A stretch of DNA of 64,000 nucleotides from Gluconacetobacter diazotrophicus PA1 5 (GTDB lineage: Bacteria; Pseudomonadota; Alphaproteobacteria; Acetobacterales; Acetobacteraceae): positions 3,438,001 to 3,502,000 of the forward strand of contig NC_011365.1 in the NCBI RefSeq assembly GCF_000021325.1, in the 5' to 3' direction. The translations under genes were made by a program, and so were the position numbers. A model generated the notes under the pieces. It was not told where the DNA came from. It made no database searches and saw only the letters and a program-made list of their open reading frames with translations. Position 1 is the stretch's first letter, and every line of letters starts with the position of its first letter. Shown one piece after another: positions 50,475 to 62,687 of this stretch.

Positions 50475-50750
50475 CGGGTGCGGCCTCCTGCAAGTGTTTG
50501 ATTGTTGTACTTGTTGTCGCGCTTGGTATCGGGGGTATCACACGGACGTGCAGAAGCCGGCCCCGTTGCCGTGGGGACGACCTGCCTTGTCCACGGTTTG
50601 GGCCGAGGTCCCCGGGCCTGTCAAGTTGCCATTGACCGGCCGCCACCGTCACGATAAGCCCGCCGTTCCCTTCGGGTTCGGGCGGTTTTCCTCTTCCCCC
50701 TGTCCCGGACGGGCGAGGTTCCAACCACGATGCTGGAGGCATGCCGTTCC

Positions 50751-51023
50751 ATGGATGCGGAAAATTTTGCTGCTGACGACAAGGCGGCGGTCGGCGGAAT
50801 CGCGGCGGACCGGCTGCGCAGCATCATCGAGCGCGTCGAGCGCCTGGAAGAAGAGCGCAAGGCGCTGGCCGGCGACATCAAGGACATCTTCACCGAGGCG
50901 AAATCCGCCGGTTTCGACGTGAAGGTCATCCGCCAGATCATCCGCCTGCGCAAGCAGGAGCCCGCCGAGGTGGAGGAGCAGGAGACCCTGCTGGACATCT
51001 ACCGGCGCGCTTTGGGAATGTAG
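50751..51023 (+). CDS. gapR: GapR-family (DUF2312) nucleoid protein
   Basis: GapR is a small alphaproteobacterial DNA-binding protein that recognises overtwisted DNA and supports replication and topoisomerase action in Caulobacter. The 90 residues have the family core VGGIAADRLRSIIERVERLE followed by coiled-coil helices and the segment AKSAGFDVKVIRQIIRLRK, ending in ETLLDIYRRALG. The ATG at 50751 gives the usual length; an ATG at 50730 would add seven residues. It is divergent from zwf. Confidence 0.93.
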   Translation: MDAENFAADDKAAVGGIAADRLRSIIERVERLEEERKALAGDIKDIFTEAKSAGFDVKVIRQIIRLRKQEPAEVEEQETLLDIYRRALGM

Positions 51024-51104
51024 CCTTCACCGTGATCCTTGCGCCGGGCGGGACCGATCCGGTCCCGTCGGCGCGGGGACATCCTTCATTCTGGTCGTAC
51101 GCCG

Positions 51105-51773
51105 ATGCCGTTCCCGTTTTCCGACTGGATGCCCTGGTGGCTGCAACTGACGCTGCTGATCCTGGGGACGCTGTTTGCCTTCGTCTGGCTGCTGATGCCC
51201 TTCGCCGTCTTCGGCGTCAAAGGGCGGCTGGACGCGCTGGCATTGCAGATCGAGGATCTGCAGGCCGAACTGCGCGTCCTGGCGGTGCCGCCCGAGGAAC
51301 GGCGCCCGGCAATGCCAGCCGCGCCCCGCGCCGCTGCTCCGGTGGCCGAACCCGCGCCCATGGCGGCGCGGCCGGCCGACCCGCCGCCCATGGTGGCCCG
51401 AGCGGCCGATCTTCCCGCCGCCAGTGATGCCTACGCGCCGCGTCCCGAGCGCCCGGCGGCGTCCCGCCCCACCCGCTTCGATCCGCCGCCGCCCGGACCA
51501 GCCCCCGCGCGCGCCGCGCCGCCCGTCGAGCCCCCGCCCGCCGCCGCACCGCGCCCCAGCGTGCGCGCGCCGCTGGACGAGGGCCGGCCGATGCCGTGGC
51601 ACGACCGACCGGCAGCACCCGCTGCCTCGGCGTCCCCGCTGCGCGAGCCGCCTTTCTTCCCCCCGCCCGAACAGCCTGTCCCGCCGCGGGCGGACCGTGA
51701 GAGGCCGGACGACGAATGGGGCAACCGCCGTCCCCGGTCGGAACCCACCTTGCGCTGGCCGCCCCGGAACTAG
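51105..51773 (+). CDS. Hypothetical single-pass membrane protein with Pro/Ala-rich tail
   Basis: This 222-residue protein has one strong membrane segment (MPWWLQLTLLILGTLFAFVW at about 9-28), a short helix with heptad character (GRLDALALQIEDLQAELRVL), then about 150 residues rich in Pro, Ala and Arg with no fold expected. The order (membrane anchor, short coiled coil, disordered tail) is typical of envelope scaffold proteins, but no family is recognised. It lies 81 nt after gapR and converges on proB with 34 nt between stops. Confidence 0.6.
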   Translation: MPFPFSDWMPWWLQLTLLILGTLFAFVWLLMPFAVFGVKGRLDALALQIEDLQAELRVLAVPPEERRPAMPAAPRAAAPVAEPAPMAARPADPPPMVARAADLPAASDAYAPRPERPAASRPTRFDPPPPGPAPARAAPPVEPPPAAAPRPSVRAPLDEGRPMPWHDRPAAPAASASPLREPPFFPPPEQPVPPRADRERPDDEWGNRRPRSEPTLRWPPRN

Positions 51774-51807
51774 AGACGACTCTAATGCCTGTCTTTCAGC
51801 TTGGTAA

Positions 51808-54447
<2,640 letters not shown>

Positions 54448-54515
54448 TGCCTGAACTCCTGAATCTGATCTGACCTGATAAGCCTGTCCGGGGCGTCATG
54501 GCCCCGGGGCAGGGT

Positions 54516-54830
54516 TCAGGCGGCGTTGATCGCGGCGATGCGCAGCACGGTGACGGGCTGGCGATGGCCGTTCTTGCGGCGGCTGTTCTGCCGGCGGCGC
54601 TTCTTGAAGATGATGACCGTATCCAGGCGATCCTGGGCGATGACCGTGGCGGTCACGGTGGCACCCGCGACGAGCGGGGCGCCGATGGTCGTGCCGCTCT
54701 CGCCGCCGACGGCGAGGACGTCGGTGAAGGTCACGGTGGCGCCGGCCTCGGCATCGAGCTTCTCGACCTTGAGCACGGTGTCCGGGGAAACGCGATACTG
54801 CTTTCCGCCGGTGCGAATGACTGCAAACAT
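54516..54830 (-). CDS. rplU: Ribosomal protein bL21
   Basis: This 104-residue large-subunit protein starts [20 protein letters not shown] and has [18 protein letters not shown] near the end, the 23S rRNA-binding basic stretch of L21. It is the first gene of the rplU-rpmA pair, preceded by AGGTTAG at a suitable distance. Confidence 0.98.
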   Translation of the reverse strand: MFAVIRTGGKQYRVSPDTVLKVEKLDAEAGATVTFTDVLAVGGESGTTIGAPLVAGATVTATVIAQDRLDTVIIFKKRRRQNSRRKNGHRQPVTVLRIAAINAA

Positions 54831-55137
54831 GTTCTAACCTGTCTTTCCGATCTCTTGGCGCGTGCGGCCCCTTGCGGAACAGGCGACGCGGCCCAGTCGC
54901 TTTTTGTCATTGGCCATGGCCTGCCGTGGGGCGGGCATGGCAATCCCCCGTCTGCGCGAGGGCGAGGTCGGGCTTTTACTGCCCCGTCCCGCCCCACGTC
55001 AACCGCCAATCTCGGCCCCGGCCATTCCAGGGCCGCGGAGGAGGGGGGACGAAACATTATGACGGAAAAACGCATGAAGGTCTCTTGCGTGGGACTCATC
55101 CCCACCCTATAAGGCCGACCCATCGCCGCTAGCGAAT
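54831..55137. other. Intergenic region between rplU and tRNA-Ser
   Basis: These 307 nt carry no convincing gene. They must contain the promoter of rplU-rpmA on the minus strand and of tRNA-Ser on the plus strand. A minus-strand CATAAT box at about 55063-55068 is the only -10-like element noticed, without a clear -35 partner. Confidence 0.35.
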
Positions 55138-55227
<90 letters not shown>

Positions 55228-55481
55228 CGTTGAAACGCCTTTGGCGTGTGGCCAGTTTAGCAACAATCGTTCTTGCCGGCTTCGATCCCATGACGCCGGC
55301 GGCCTCAATCGCCCGCCACGTTGGCATGAATGCGCCGGAACGTTCCGGCCCGCGTTTGCCCCTCCTCGACAGCGAAACCCGCCAAAATCTCCGCGTCGCC
55401 CCGCCGCAGCCGCTCGGGATCGGGCCGCAGCCATTCCGTTCTTCGGGGAGGCAATGCACGACGCAGGGGGCGTGTCATGGC

Positions 55482-56027
55482 AACCCGCCGGATTACGACC
55501 TCTATTACATCCACTGGCCCAATCCGTCGCAGGATCGCTATGTCGAGGCATGGCGCGCCCTGATCGAGGCGAAGAAGCGCGGGATGATCCGCTCGATCGC
55601 GGTCTGCAACTTCCTGCCGGACTACATCCAGCGCCTGATCGACGAAACCGGCGTCGCGCCCAGCATCAACCAGGTCGAGCTGTCGCCCTATTTCCCGCAG
55701 GACGACCTGCGCGCGTGGCACGCCGCGCATGGCATCGCCACCCAGGCCTGGAGCCCGCTGGGACGCGCCAACAGGCTGACTTCCGACCCGCTGCTGGGAA
55801 AAATCGCCGCTCGCCTGGACAGGTCGATCCCGCAAGTGGTGCTGCGCTGGCATCATCAGGTCGGTGCGGTCCCGATCCCCAAGTTGGCGTCGCGCGCGCG
55901 GCAGATCGAGAACATGTCGATCTTTGATTTCGCGCTGACCGACGAAGACATGGCATCCATCGCGACCCTGGCCCGTCCCGACGGGCGGACCTTCGACCAG
56001 GACCCGGCCCGGCACGAGGAATTCTGA
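55482..56027 (+). pseudogene. Aldo/keto reductase, N-terminal half missing
   Basis: Homology to aldo/keto reductases starts abruptly at PPDYDLYYIHWPNPSQDRY, which in a normal ~275-residue enzyme lies after the first hundred residues. It then runs intact to the C-terminus: INQVELSPYFPQ, WSPLGR, VVLRWHHQVGAVPIPKLA, DFALTDEDMASI. The upstream part with the catalytic Asp, Tyr and Lys is absent, and the sequence between 55228 and 55481 is unrelated. A long open frame exists from 55200, but its first ~95 residues look random. This is probably a gene remnant left by a deletion or rearrangement next to tRNA-Ser. Confidence 0.75.
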
Positions 56028-56152
56028 CCCCGCAAGGGACTCGGATCTGCGGTCATTTCGGAAACGTCGACGTTGTGTTAATTGGTCGGAACCACCTGCA
56101 GTCGCATTTCAGCCCATGACATAACTCGTACGTGGTACCCGGAGGGGTTTGC

Positions 56153-57652
56153 ATGCGTTGGCGGCCCTGTAGACGAGCCGAGCCCAATCGAAGCATCAGG
56201 CACGCAATCGTCCTGGTACTGATTTTTGGCGCCATTACCGTGGTGACGCGTTTCCTGTGCTCCGACGACGAGGGTTATACGTCGTTCTGGCCGCCCAACG
56301 CCGTGATGCTCGCGGCATTGCTTACGCTTCGCATGCGTCTCGCGGCATGCGTTCTCGTTGCGTGCTTCCTGCTTAACCTGCTGGTCAACCGACAGAGCGC
56401 CCTTTCTCCGCCCGAATCCCTGCTGGCCTGCGTCCTCAACGTTTTCCTGGTCGTGTTGGCCGCGCCCTTCACCCGGCGATTCTGCGGGGCCATGACGAAC
56501 CTGACGCGCCCACGGCGTTTCGTGGCCTTCACGATCATCGCCGTGCTGGCGGCGGCCGTCGAGGCCGGGGCAGGGACGACCTTCGAACGCGTCGTGCTGG
56601 ACGACCCCAGCGAGCAGCTCGGGGAATGGCTGCAATGGGTCTTCTGCGACGCTTTGGGGCTTCTGCTTGCCACCCCGGCGATGCTGTCCGTCGTGCGGTA
56701 CTGGGAAGGACGGAAGCCCCACCGGAATGGTCCGGCCGGGCCCGTCATCCTGTCGGTCGTTTCGGTCGTCCTGGCGATCTTTCTGTTTTCGTTCTCGCGA
56801 TCGTCCTTTTTCCTGTTTACCTACCCCGTTCTTGTGCTGCTGGCTTTCCGCGCCTCGGCCGGACAGGTGCTCACGTCGATCTTCTTCGTCTCGGTTTTCA
56901 CCTCGGCACTGACCGCCCACGGGCTGGGACCGATCGCACGCCTCTCGCCCGACGGGCATCTGATGCGCGCGGCGATGCTCCAGCCCTATCTTTTCTCGCT
57001 CTTCCTGACGGCGGTCCTCGTCAGCAACGCCAGCGGGGAAAATCGCCGGCATACGAACCGCCTTTCCCTCATGAAGCAGCATCTGGAATATGCGGCCACG
57101 CATGATTCCCTGACATCCCTGATCAACCGGCGACGTTTGAGACATATTCTTGTCTCTCTGCTCGTCGAGGGCTCTCCGGGGGCCGTGTTCCTGATCGACA
57201 TCGACCATTTCAAGCAGATCAACGACAGCCTGGGCCACCATATCGGGGACGAGGTCCTGAAGGCGTTCAGCAAACGCATGGTCGATCTTCTCGCGTGCCG
57301 CAACGCGCATATCGCGCGCCTGGGCGGCGATGAATTCGCAGCCATCGTGCCCGGACACTTCACGCACGAGATGCTCGATGTCCTGTGCTCGTCGTTCGCC
57401 GACGGCCTGCTTCTGCAGCCCTATATCCTGTCGTGCGGCGAACGGTCCGTGACCGCCAGCATCGGCGCGGCGTTCTTTCATGCGACGGACGCGCATCTGC
57501 AGCCGGGCGAGATCATCCGCCGCGCGGATGTCGCGCTCTATCAGGCAAAACGGGCCGGTCGAAACGGCTATTGTCTTTTTTCAGCTGCTTCCGGTCCGCC
57601 GTCGCATGGACAGGCGGACCCGGCGGACCATCACGCCACGACCGGTCCCTGA
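56153..57652 (+). CDS. Membrane diguanylate cyclase (MASE1-GGDEF)
   Basis: This 499-residue protein has an N-terminal MASE1-type sensor with about eight membrane segments (residues ~17-300; note SFWPPNAVMLAALL typical of MASE1), a short linker, and a GGDEF domain with LTSLINRRRL, IDIDHFKQINDSLGHHIGDEVL and RLGGDEF (GGDEF at 391-395). The signature is intact, so c-di-GMP synthesis is expected. The inhibitory I-site RxxD is not in its usual place, which reads RNAH. The ATG at 56153 has GGAGG 7 nt upstream. In acetic acid bacteria c-di-GMP activates cellulose synthase, but no bcs genes are here. Confidence 0.92.
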   Translation: MRWRPCRRAEPNRSIRHAIVLVLIFGAITVVTRFLCSDDEGYTSFWPPNAVMLAALLTLRMRLAACVLVACFLLNLLVNRQSALSPPESLLACVLNVFLVVLAAPFTRRFCGAMTNLTRPRRFVAFTIIAVLAAAVEAGAGTTFERVVLDDPSEQLGEWLQWVFCDALGLLLATPAMLSVVRYWEGRKPHRNGPAGPVILSVVSVVLAIFLFSFSRSSFFLFTYPVLVLLAFRASAGQVLTSIFFVSVFTSALTAHGLGPIARLSPDGHLMRAAMLQPYLFSLFLTAVLVSNASGENRRHTNRLSLMKQHLEYAATHDSLTSLINRRRLRHILVSLLVEGSPGAVFLIDIDHFKQINDSLGHHIGDEVLKAFSKRMVDLLACRNAHIARLGGDEFAAIVPGHFTHEMLDVLCSSFADGLLLQPYILSCGERSVTASIGAAFFHATDAHLQPGEIIRRADVALYQAKRAGRNGYCLFSAASGPPSHGQADPADHHATTGP

Positions 57653-57674
57653 CGGCGCGGGGCGCAGGTCCGGC

Positions 57675-59024
57675 CTACGCCGCCTGCGGGGCCGCGTCGC
57701 GGTCGTGCAGCAGTTCGCCGGCCACGTAGGTTGCGCGGACGCTGCGGTCGTCGCCCAGCATCATCAGGACGAACAGCAGGTCCTCGATCGTCTCGCACCG
57801 TTCGGCGCGCTGGGCCATCAGCGGGGTGGCGCGGGGGTCCAGTACGCACAGGTCTGCCTCCATGCCCGGGGCGATCGTGCCGATCCGGTCGTCCAGGTAC
57901 AGTGATCGCGCGCCGCCGGCGGTGGCCAGCCAGAAGGCCTGCGCCGGGTGCAGCCGCCGGCCGGTCGATTGCGCGACCTTGTAAGCCTCGTTCAGCGTCT
58001 GGAGCTGCGACAGGCTGGTTCCGGCACCGATATCGGTGCCCAGCCCGACGCGGACCGGACGGCGCGGGTCCACCGCGTCGAACAGGCGGAACGCGCCGCT
58101 GCCCAGGAACAGGTTCGATGTCGGGCAGTGCGCCAGCGCGCAGCCGGCGGCGTGGCAGGTGCAGAAATTCTCCTCGTCCACATGGATGCCGTGGCCCAGC
58201 ACGCTGCGCGGCCCGACCAGCCCCGCATGGGCATAGACATCCAGATAGGACCGGCGCCGGGGGAAGAGCTGGCGGATCCAGTCGACCTCCGCCTGGTTTT
58301 CCGACAGGTGGGTCTGCATGAACAGCCCGTCGCGCTGGCGCAGCAGGCTGCCGGCCAGGTCGAGCTGTTCCTCGGTGCTGGTGGCGGCGAAGCGCGGGGT
58401 CACGGCGTACAACTGGCGTCCGCGCCCGTGCCAGCGGTCGATCAGGGCCAGCGATTCGTCATATCCGCCCTGGGGGGTGTCGCGCAGGCCGTCGGGGGCG
58501 TTGCGGTCCATCAGGACCTTGCCCGCCACCATGCGGGTGTTCAGCCGGGCCGATTCGGCGAAGAACGCCTCGACCGACTGCGGATGGACGGTGCAGTACA
58601 CGGCGGCGCTGGTGGTGCCGGCCCGCAGCAGTTCGCGCAGGAAGCGCCGGGCGACCTGGCCGGCATGGACGGGATCGGCGAAGCGGGCCTCGGTCGGGAA
58701 GGTGTAGCGTTCCAGCCATTCCAGCAACTGCTCGCCATAGGCCGCGATCATCGGCAGTTGCGGGTAATGGACATGCGTGTCCACGAACCCGGCCGACAGG
58801 ATGCAGTCGGGATAGGACGTGACCGGCGTGCCTTCGGGAATGGCATCGCGCAGCGCGTCGAAGGCGCCGAAACGGGTGATGTGCCCGTCCTCGACCAGGA
58901 TCAGCGCGTCGGGCTCATGGACCAGGGCCCGGGACGGATCGTCCAGGAACGGATCGGCACGGAAGGTGACGGCCGGTCCGCGCAGGGCGCGGCGGCGGGG
59001 TGGGGCGGACGGGGGCGATGTCAT
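57675..59024 (-). CDS. guaD: Guanine deaminase
   Basis: GuaD converts guanine to xanthine and ammonia. The 449-residue amidohydrolase has the zinc motif FVDTHVHYPQLPMIAAYGEQ near 79-98, the guanine deaminase-specific WLERYTFPTE, MQTHLSENQAEVDW, HGIHVDEENF, HCPTSNLFLGSG and VGLGTDIGAGTSLS with the final zinc Asp. Full length. It is convergent with the cyclase gene. It could feed xanthine from guanine made by the putative purine N-demethylase locus, but there is no linkage in position. Confidence 0.95.
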   Translation of the reverse strand: MTSPPSAPPRRRALRGPAVTFRADPFLDDPSRALVHEPDALILVEDGHITRFGAFDALRDAIPEGTPVTSYPDCILSAGFVDTHVHYPQLPMIAAYGEQLLEWLERYTFPTEARFADPVHAGQVARRFLRELLRAGTTSAAVYCTVHPQSVEAFFAESARLNTRMVAGKVLMDRNAPDGLRDTPQGGYDESLALIDRWHGRGRQLYAVTPRFAATSTEEQLDLAGSLLRQRDGLFMQTHLSENQAEVDWIRQLFPRRRSYLDVYAHAGLVGPRSVLGHGIHVDEENFCTCHAAGCALAHCPTSNLFLGSGAFRLFDAVDPRRPVRVGLGTDIGAGTSLSQLQTLNEAYKVAQSTGRRLHPAQAFWLATAGGARSLYLDDRIGTIAPGMEADLCVLDPRATPLMAQRAERCETIEDLLFVLMMLGDDRSVRATYVAGELLHDRDAAPQAA

Positions 59025-59091
59025 GATCGGGGCTCGGCACTCGGGAATTGCCGGTCAGTCTTGCCTGTTTCGTCCGGCCATTGGAAGCCGG

Positions 59092-61191
59092 TCAGGACTG
59101 GGCGATTCGATAGGGTTTCGACGCGTCCAGGAAGGCGGCGTTGGCATCCAGTTCGTATGAGATGACCAGCAGGTACGCGATGGCGCGGGTCATTTCGATG
59201 CGCGCGCCGATATTGGCCTCGCGGGCCTCGATCCGGCGCAGGCTGGCGGTGGCGACCCGGGCCGAGCGTGCGGTGCGGCCGTAGCGTCCGGTCAGTTGCG
59301 CCATGCGGCCCAGCACCACGGTAATCGGCCGCCGGGCGGACAGCGGCAACTGGTCCCGGGCCAGCACGGTGCGCAGGCGGATGACGTTCAGGCCGATCGT
59401 CATCACCGACAGCGTGCCTTGCAGATAGGCCTCGATGGTCGGGGTGGGGGTAGGGCCGGCGTGGCGGATCAGGCGCGAGAAGCGGTCGGTGTTGCGCCCG
59501 ATCCAGTCGCGGGTCTGCGGCACCGGAAGGGCGGATGCCAGGTGGCGCAGGTCGTGCAGGTTGCGGTTGCGCATCCGCCAGCGTTCGCGGGCGCTGCTGA
59601 AGGGCAGGATCGTGCGGAAGATCAGGACCGAGAAGCCGATGCTGCACAGCAGCGAGAACGCGGAATTGAAATACGCGATCTCGTTCAGGCGTCCCTGGTT
59701 GGACGGCCCGACCAGGTGGGGCAGGAAGAGCGTATAGGCGGCGGCCGCCCCCGCCGTGGCCAGGTTGCGGGTGGCGAGCCCCCCCGCGATCATCGGCAGC
59801 GCCAGGCAGGCCGCCAGCATTTCCGGGTCGGCCGGGCGGGGCAGCAGCAGCATGACCAGTATGAAGGACGCGGCCACCGACCACATCGCCCCGCGCAGGA
59901 AGTTCATCGTGCCCAGCACCGGGTTTTCGCGCGTGGCGAACAGGCCGCAGGTCAGGGCGACCATGGTGATGAAGGGCAGGCCGTTGGACCACGCGGTGAC
60001 TTCCCATATCAGGCCGGCGCAGGTGATGGCCACCGCGGCGCGGATGCCGTTATGGGCCGCTTCCTTCAGGTCGCGATGGGATTGCAGGCGGAAATGGAAA
60101 TGGTCGCCGCGAATGACATGCTGGCTGGCGTCGAATTCCCGGATCGCCTGCTGCAGTTCCGCCAGCAGTTCCTCCAGCGCGCTGTGCAGGATGCGCAGGT
60201 CCAGCAGGGCCTGGATTTCCGGGCCGTCGGCAGGATACCGGCCGTTGCTTTCCTCGGTCAGGGCATTGACCACCTGCTGGCGGCACACGCCGCGCAGGGC
60301 GCGCAGATCGTCGATCGCGGCCAGGACGTCCTCGTCGCGCTTCAGGCGCTGCGGCAGCCCCTGCAGATAGGTGCGCACCAGCAGCGATGTCTCGGTGAAC
60401 GTCTGGTGCGGCACGCCCAGCGCACGCATGCGCGCGGTCATGCCCAGGCCGCGCGACAGCAGCACGGACACGGCCGCCAGGGCGGCGCGGGCATGGTCGC
60501 CCTCGTGCCCGTGGGGGCCCATCTCGACCTCGCTGAACTCGATCTGGTCGTTGATGGTCAGGATGGTGCCGAACAGGGCGCGCGACCGGATGAAGGCCTG
60601 CTGGTCGCCGGCCAGCAGGTCAGCGATGGCGGACGAACTGCTGGACAGCGCCGTCTGCAGCTTTTCACGGATGTTGCGGCGCGCGGTTTCCGCCAGGTTA
60701 TGGGAAAACAGCCCGGCGACCAGGCTTTCGCAGACGATGCCCAGCACGATGTAGGTCGAGCGCGACATCGCGATCATGAACACGTCGTCGGGGCTGCGGA
60801 TGGCGTCCAGTGCGACGATGGCGCAGGAATAGCCCGACAGCACCAGTGCGTAGGACCGGAAGTTCCGCACCAGCGTCGCCAGCCCGCAGCACAGGCCGAT
60901 CCATATGCCGATCGCGGGAAAAAACAGCCATGGCGCCTGGGGAAAGGCCGCGATCAGGACCACGGCGGAGGTGGCGCCGATGGCGGTGCCGACCAGGCGC
61001 CAGCGGGCCTTCGACAGGCTTTCGCCGCGCGACCCCTGGGCCACGATCCATACCGTCATCGGCGCCCATTGCGGGCTGTCCAGTTCCATCCACATCGCCA
61101 GCAGCAGGGACAGCAGTGCCGCGATCGTGGTGCGTACCGCGAAACCGATCGCCTCGCCCTTCGGGGCGTAGAGCCACTTGAGGCCGCTCAT
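59092..61191 (-). CDS. FUSC-family membrane protein (aromatic acid exporter-like)
   Basis: This ~699-residue membrane protein of the fusaric-acid-resistance family (YccS/AaeB-like) has two halves. Each has a cluster of about five to six membrane segments (about 18-170 and 390-510) followed by a soluble helical region, as in these putative efflux pumps. WAPMTVWIVAQGSRGESLSKARWRLVGTA in the first half is the family signature region. The start is uncertain: MSGLKWLYAP at 61191 matches the family beginning, while an ATG at 61251 or GTG at 61281 would add 20-30 residues; none has a good ribosome-binding site. No HlyD-type partner gene is adjacent. Confidence 0.85.
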   Translation of the reverse strand: MSGLKWLYAPKGEAIGFAVRTTIAALLSLLLAMWMELDSPQWAPMTVWIVAQGSRGESLSKARWRLVGTAIGATSAVVLIAAFPQAPWLFFPAIGIWIGLCCGLATLVRNFRSYALVLSGYSCAIVALDAIRSPDDVFMIAMSRSTYIVLGIVCESLVAGLFSHNLAETARRNIREKLQTALSSSSSAIADLLAGDQQAFIRSRALFGTILTINDQIEFSEVEMGPHGHEGDHARAALAAVSVLLSRGLGMTARMRALGVPHQTFTETSLLVRTYLQGLPQRLKRDEDVLAAIDDLRALRGVCRQQVVNALTEESNGRYPADGPEIQALLDLRILHSALEELLAELQQAIREFDASQHVIRGDHFHFRLQSHRDLKEAAHNGIRAAVAITCAGLIWEVTAWSNGLPFITMVALTCGLFATRENPVLGTMNFLRGAMWSVAASFILVMLLLPRPADPEMLAACLALPMIAGGLATRNLATAGAAAAYTLFLPHLVGPSNQGRLNEIAYFNSAFSLLCSIGFSVLIFRTILPFSSARERWRMRNRNLHDLRHLASALPVPQTRDWIGRNTDRFSRLIRHAGPTPTPTIEAYLQGTLSVMTIGLNVIRLRTVLARDQLPLSARRPITVVLGRMAQLTGRYGRTARSARVATASLRRIEAREANIGARIEMTRAIAYLLVISYELDANAAFLDASKPYRIAQS

Positions 61192-61389
61192 CCGCGCATA
61201 GCCGGGCGGCCGGATGCTCGGTGGCCGCCAGCACGCCAGACGCGTCAGCATGGGGGTCAAAGACGAGGGAAAAACAGGCACGATGCACGGCTTCCGGCAG
61301 CGACGGGGGGGGGTTGTGATAGAACAGAACCACGCCCAGGGTAACGATGGTGAGACTGCATATCAGTCATCAGCCATGGACCGGCGGGG

Positions 61390-62676
61390 TCAGGACGGGA
61401 GCGTAGCCGCCGGCAGAAGGTCCCGCGCCAGGCGCAGATCGGCCACGAAGCGGGCATATTCCCGGGTGCGTGCATCCTCGTCCGGCTGGCGCAGCAGGAA
61501 GGACGGATGAACGGTGACCAGCCCGGTCGACCCGTCGGCCAGTGGGATCGGGCGCGACCGCTCGCGCCCGATCGTGACGCTGCGGCCCAGGACGGCACCG
61601 GCGGCGGTGGCGCCCAGCATCACCAGCACGCGCGGCGCCACGATGCGCCGTTCCGCCGCCAGCCAGGGCGCGCAGGCCGTAACGTTTTCCACGGTCGGCT
61701 TTTCATGCAGGCGCCGGGTGCCGCGCCTCTGGAAGCGGAAATGCTTGACCGCGTTGGTGACGTAGACGGCATCGCGGGTAATTCTGGCCTCGTGCAGGGC
61801 GCGGTCCAGCAATTGCCCGGCAGGCCCGACGAAAGGCCGGCCGACGCGGTCCTCCTGGTCGCCCGGCTGTTCGCCCACCAGCATCAGCGCGGCCCCCGGG
61901 CGCCCATCGCTGAAGACCGTCTGCGTCGTCTGGCGTGCCATCGCGCAGATCAGGCAGTCGCGCGCCGCCGCGATCAGGGCCGGCAGGCTGTCGATCCGTG
62001 CGATATCCAGTCCCTCGGTCAGGCGCAGGGCCGGACGCGGCAGATCGGCGGGGCGCAGCGTCAGGCCCGTCCCCTCCCAGGACTCCCTGTCCGTGGGCAG
62101 GGCGGACGGGGCGGTGCCCGGCGGCAGCAGATGCAGGCTGCGGCCCGTCCACAGAAGGGTTTCGTCCGGCGTCGAGACCGCCCAGGGGCGCAGCGAACGC
62201 TGAACGGTCAGGAATCGCGCATTGGGGACGAGGACGTGGGACTCCGAAGTCCACTGCCCGATGGCCACGTCCTCGGCGGGCAGCTCCAGATGCGCGCGCA
62301 GGCGGGCGGTATCGTCCCGCACCGCCTGGGCCAGGACCAGCGCGCGGGCGATGTCGGTGTCGTCGGTGCGGGTCGGCAGGTCGCGTTCGCCGGCCGCGTT
62401 GCGCTGGACCAGCCGGTAGAGCAGCGCGAAACGGTCGGGATCGCGCGCCTGGATGACGGTCTCGGCAAGGTCCAGCAGGGCGCGGGATACGTGAAAAGGG
62501 TCGCCCTCCGGTGCTTCGGCGCCCTGGTCCTCGATCGGGTCGGCCATGCGTGCGTCGATTCGCCACGCAATCCGCCCGGCGGGCTGGCCGGCCATGACCA
62601 GGCGGCGCGTCGCGGTTCGCCAGCCCGCGAAATCGACCTCATGGGCCAGCGTCACTCTGGCGTGCGCGTGCGGCAT
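61390..62676 (-). CDS. DUF4130-UdgX fusion, uracil-DNA binding protein
   Basis: This is a 428-residue two-domain protein. Residues 1-~205 match DUF4130 (FAGWRTATRRLVMAG, RFALLYRLVQR, HVLVPNARFLTVQR, W-AVSTPDETLLWTG). Residues ~225-428 are a family-4-like uracil-DNA glycosylase of the UdgX type, with motif GEQPGDQED (268-276), PFVGPAGQLLD, and the R-loop KHFRFQRRGTRRLHEKP containing His324, then TVHPSFLLR. UdgX forms a covalent bond to uracil-DNA through this His; here the loop reads TRRLH rather than KRRIH. Three Fe-S cysteine candidates are C241, C244 and C335. The start follows the GST stop by 11 nt. Its role is likely DNA-damage tolerance or repair. Confidence 0.88.
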   Translation of the reverse strand: MPHAHARVTLAHEVDFAGWRTATRRLVMAGQPAGRIAWRIDARMADPIEDQGAEAPEGDPFHVSRALLDLAETVIQARDPDRFALLYRLVQRNAAGERDLPTRTDDTDIARALVLAQAVRDDTARLRAHLELPAEDVAIGQWTSESHVLVPNARFLTVQRSLRPWAVSTPDETLLWTGRSLHLLPPGTAPSALPTDRESWEGTGLTLRPADLPRPALRLTEGLDIARIDSLPALIAAARDCLICAMARQTTQTVFSDGRPGAALMLVGEQPGDQEDRVGRPFVGPAGQLLDRALHEARITRDAVYVTNAVKHFRFQRRGTRRLHEKPTVENVTACAPWLAAERRIVAPRVLVMLGATAAGAVLGRSVTIGRERSRPIPLADGSTGLVTVHPSFLLRQPDEDARTREYARFVADLRLARDLLPAATLPS

Positions 62677-62687
62677 GATGCAGACGT

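Noticed and set aside
55305-55481. Minus-strand open frame near tRNA-Ser considered as an integrase remnant
   Set aside because: The translation shows no recombinase catalytic motif, and it runs on antisense to the reductase fragment.
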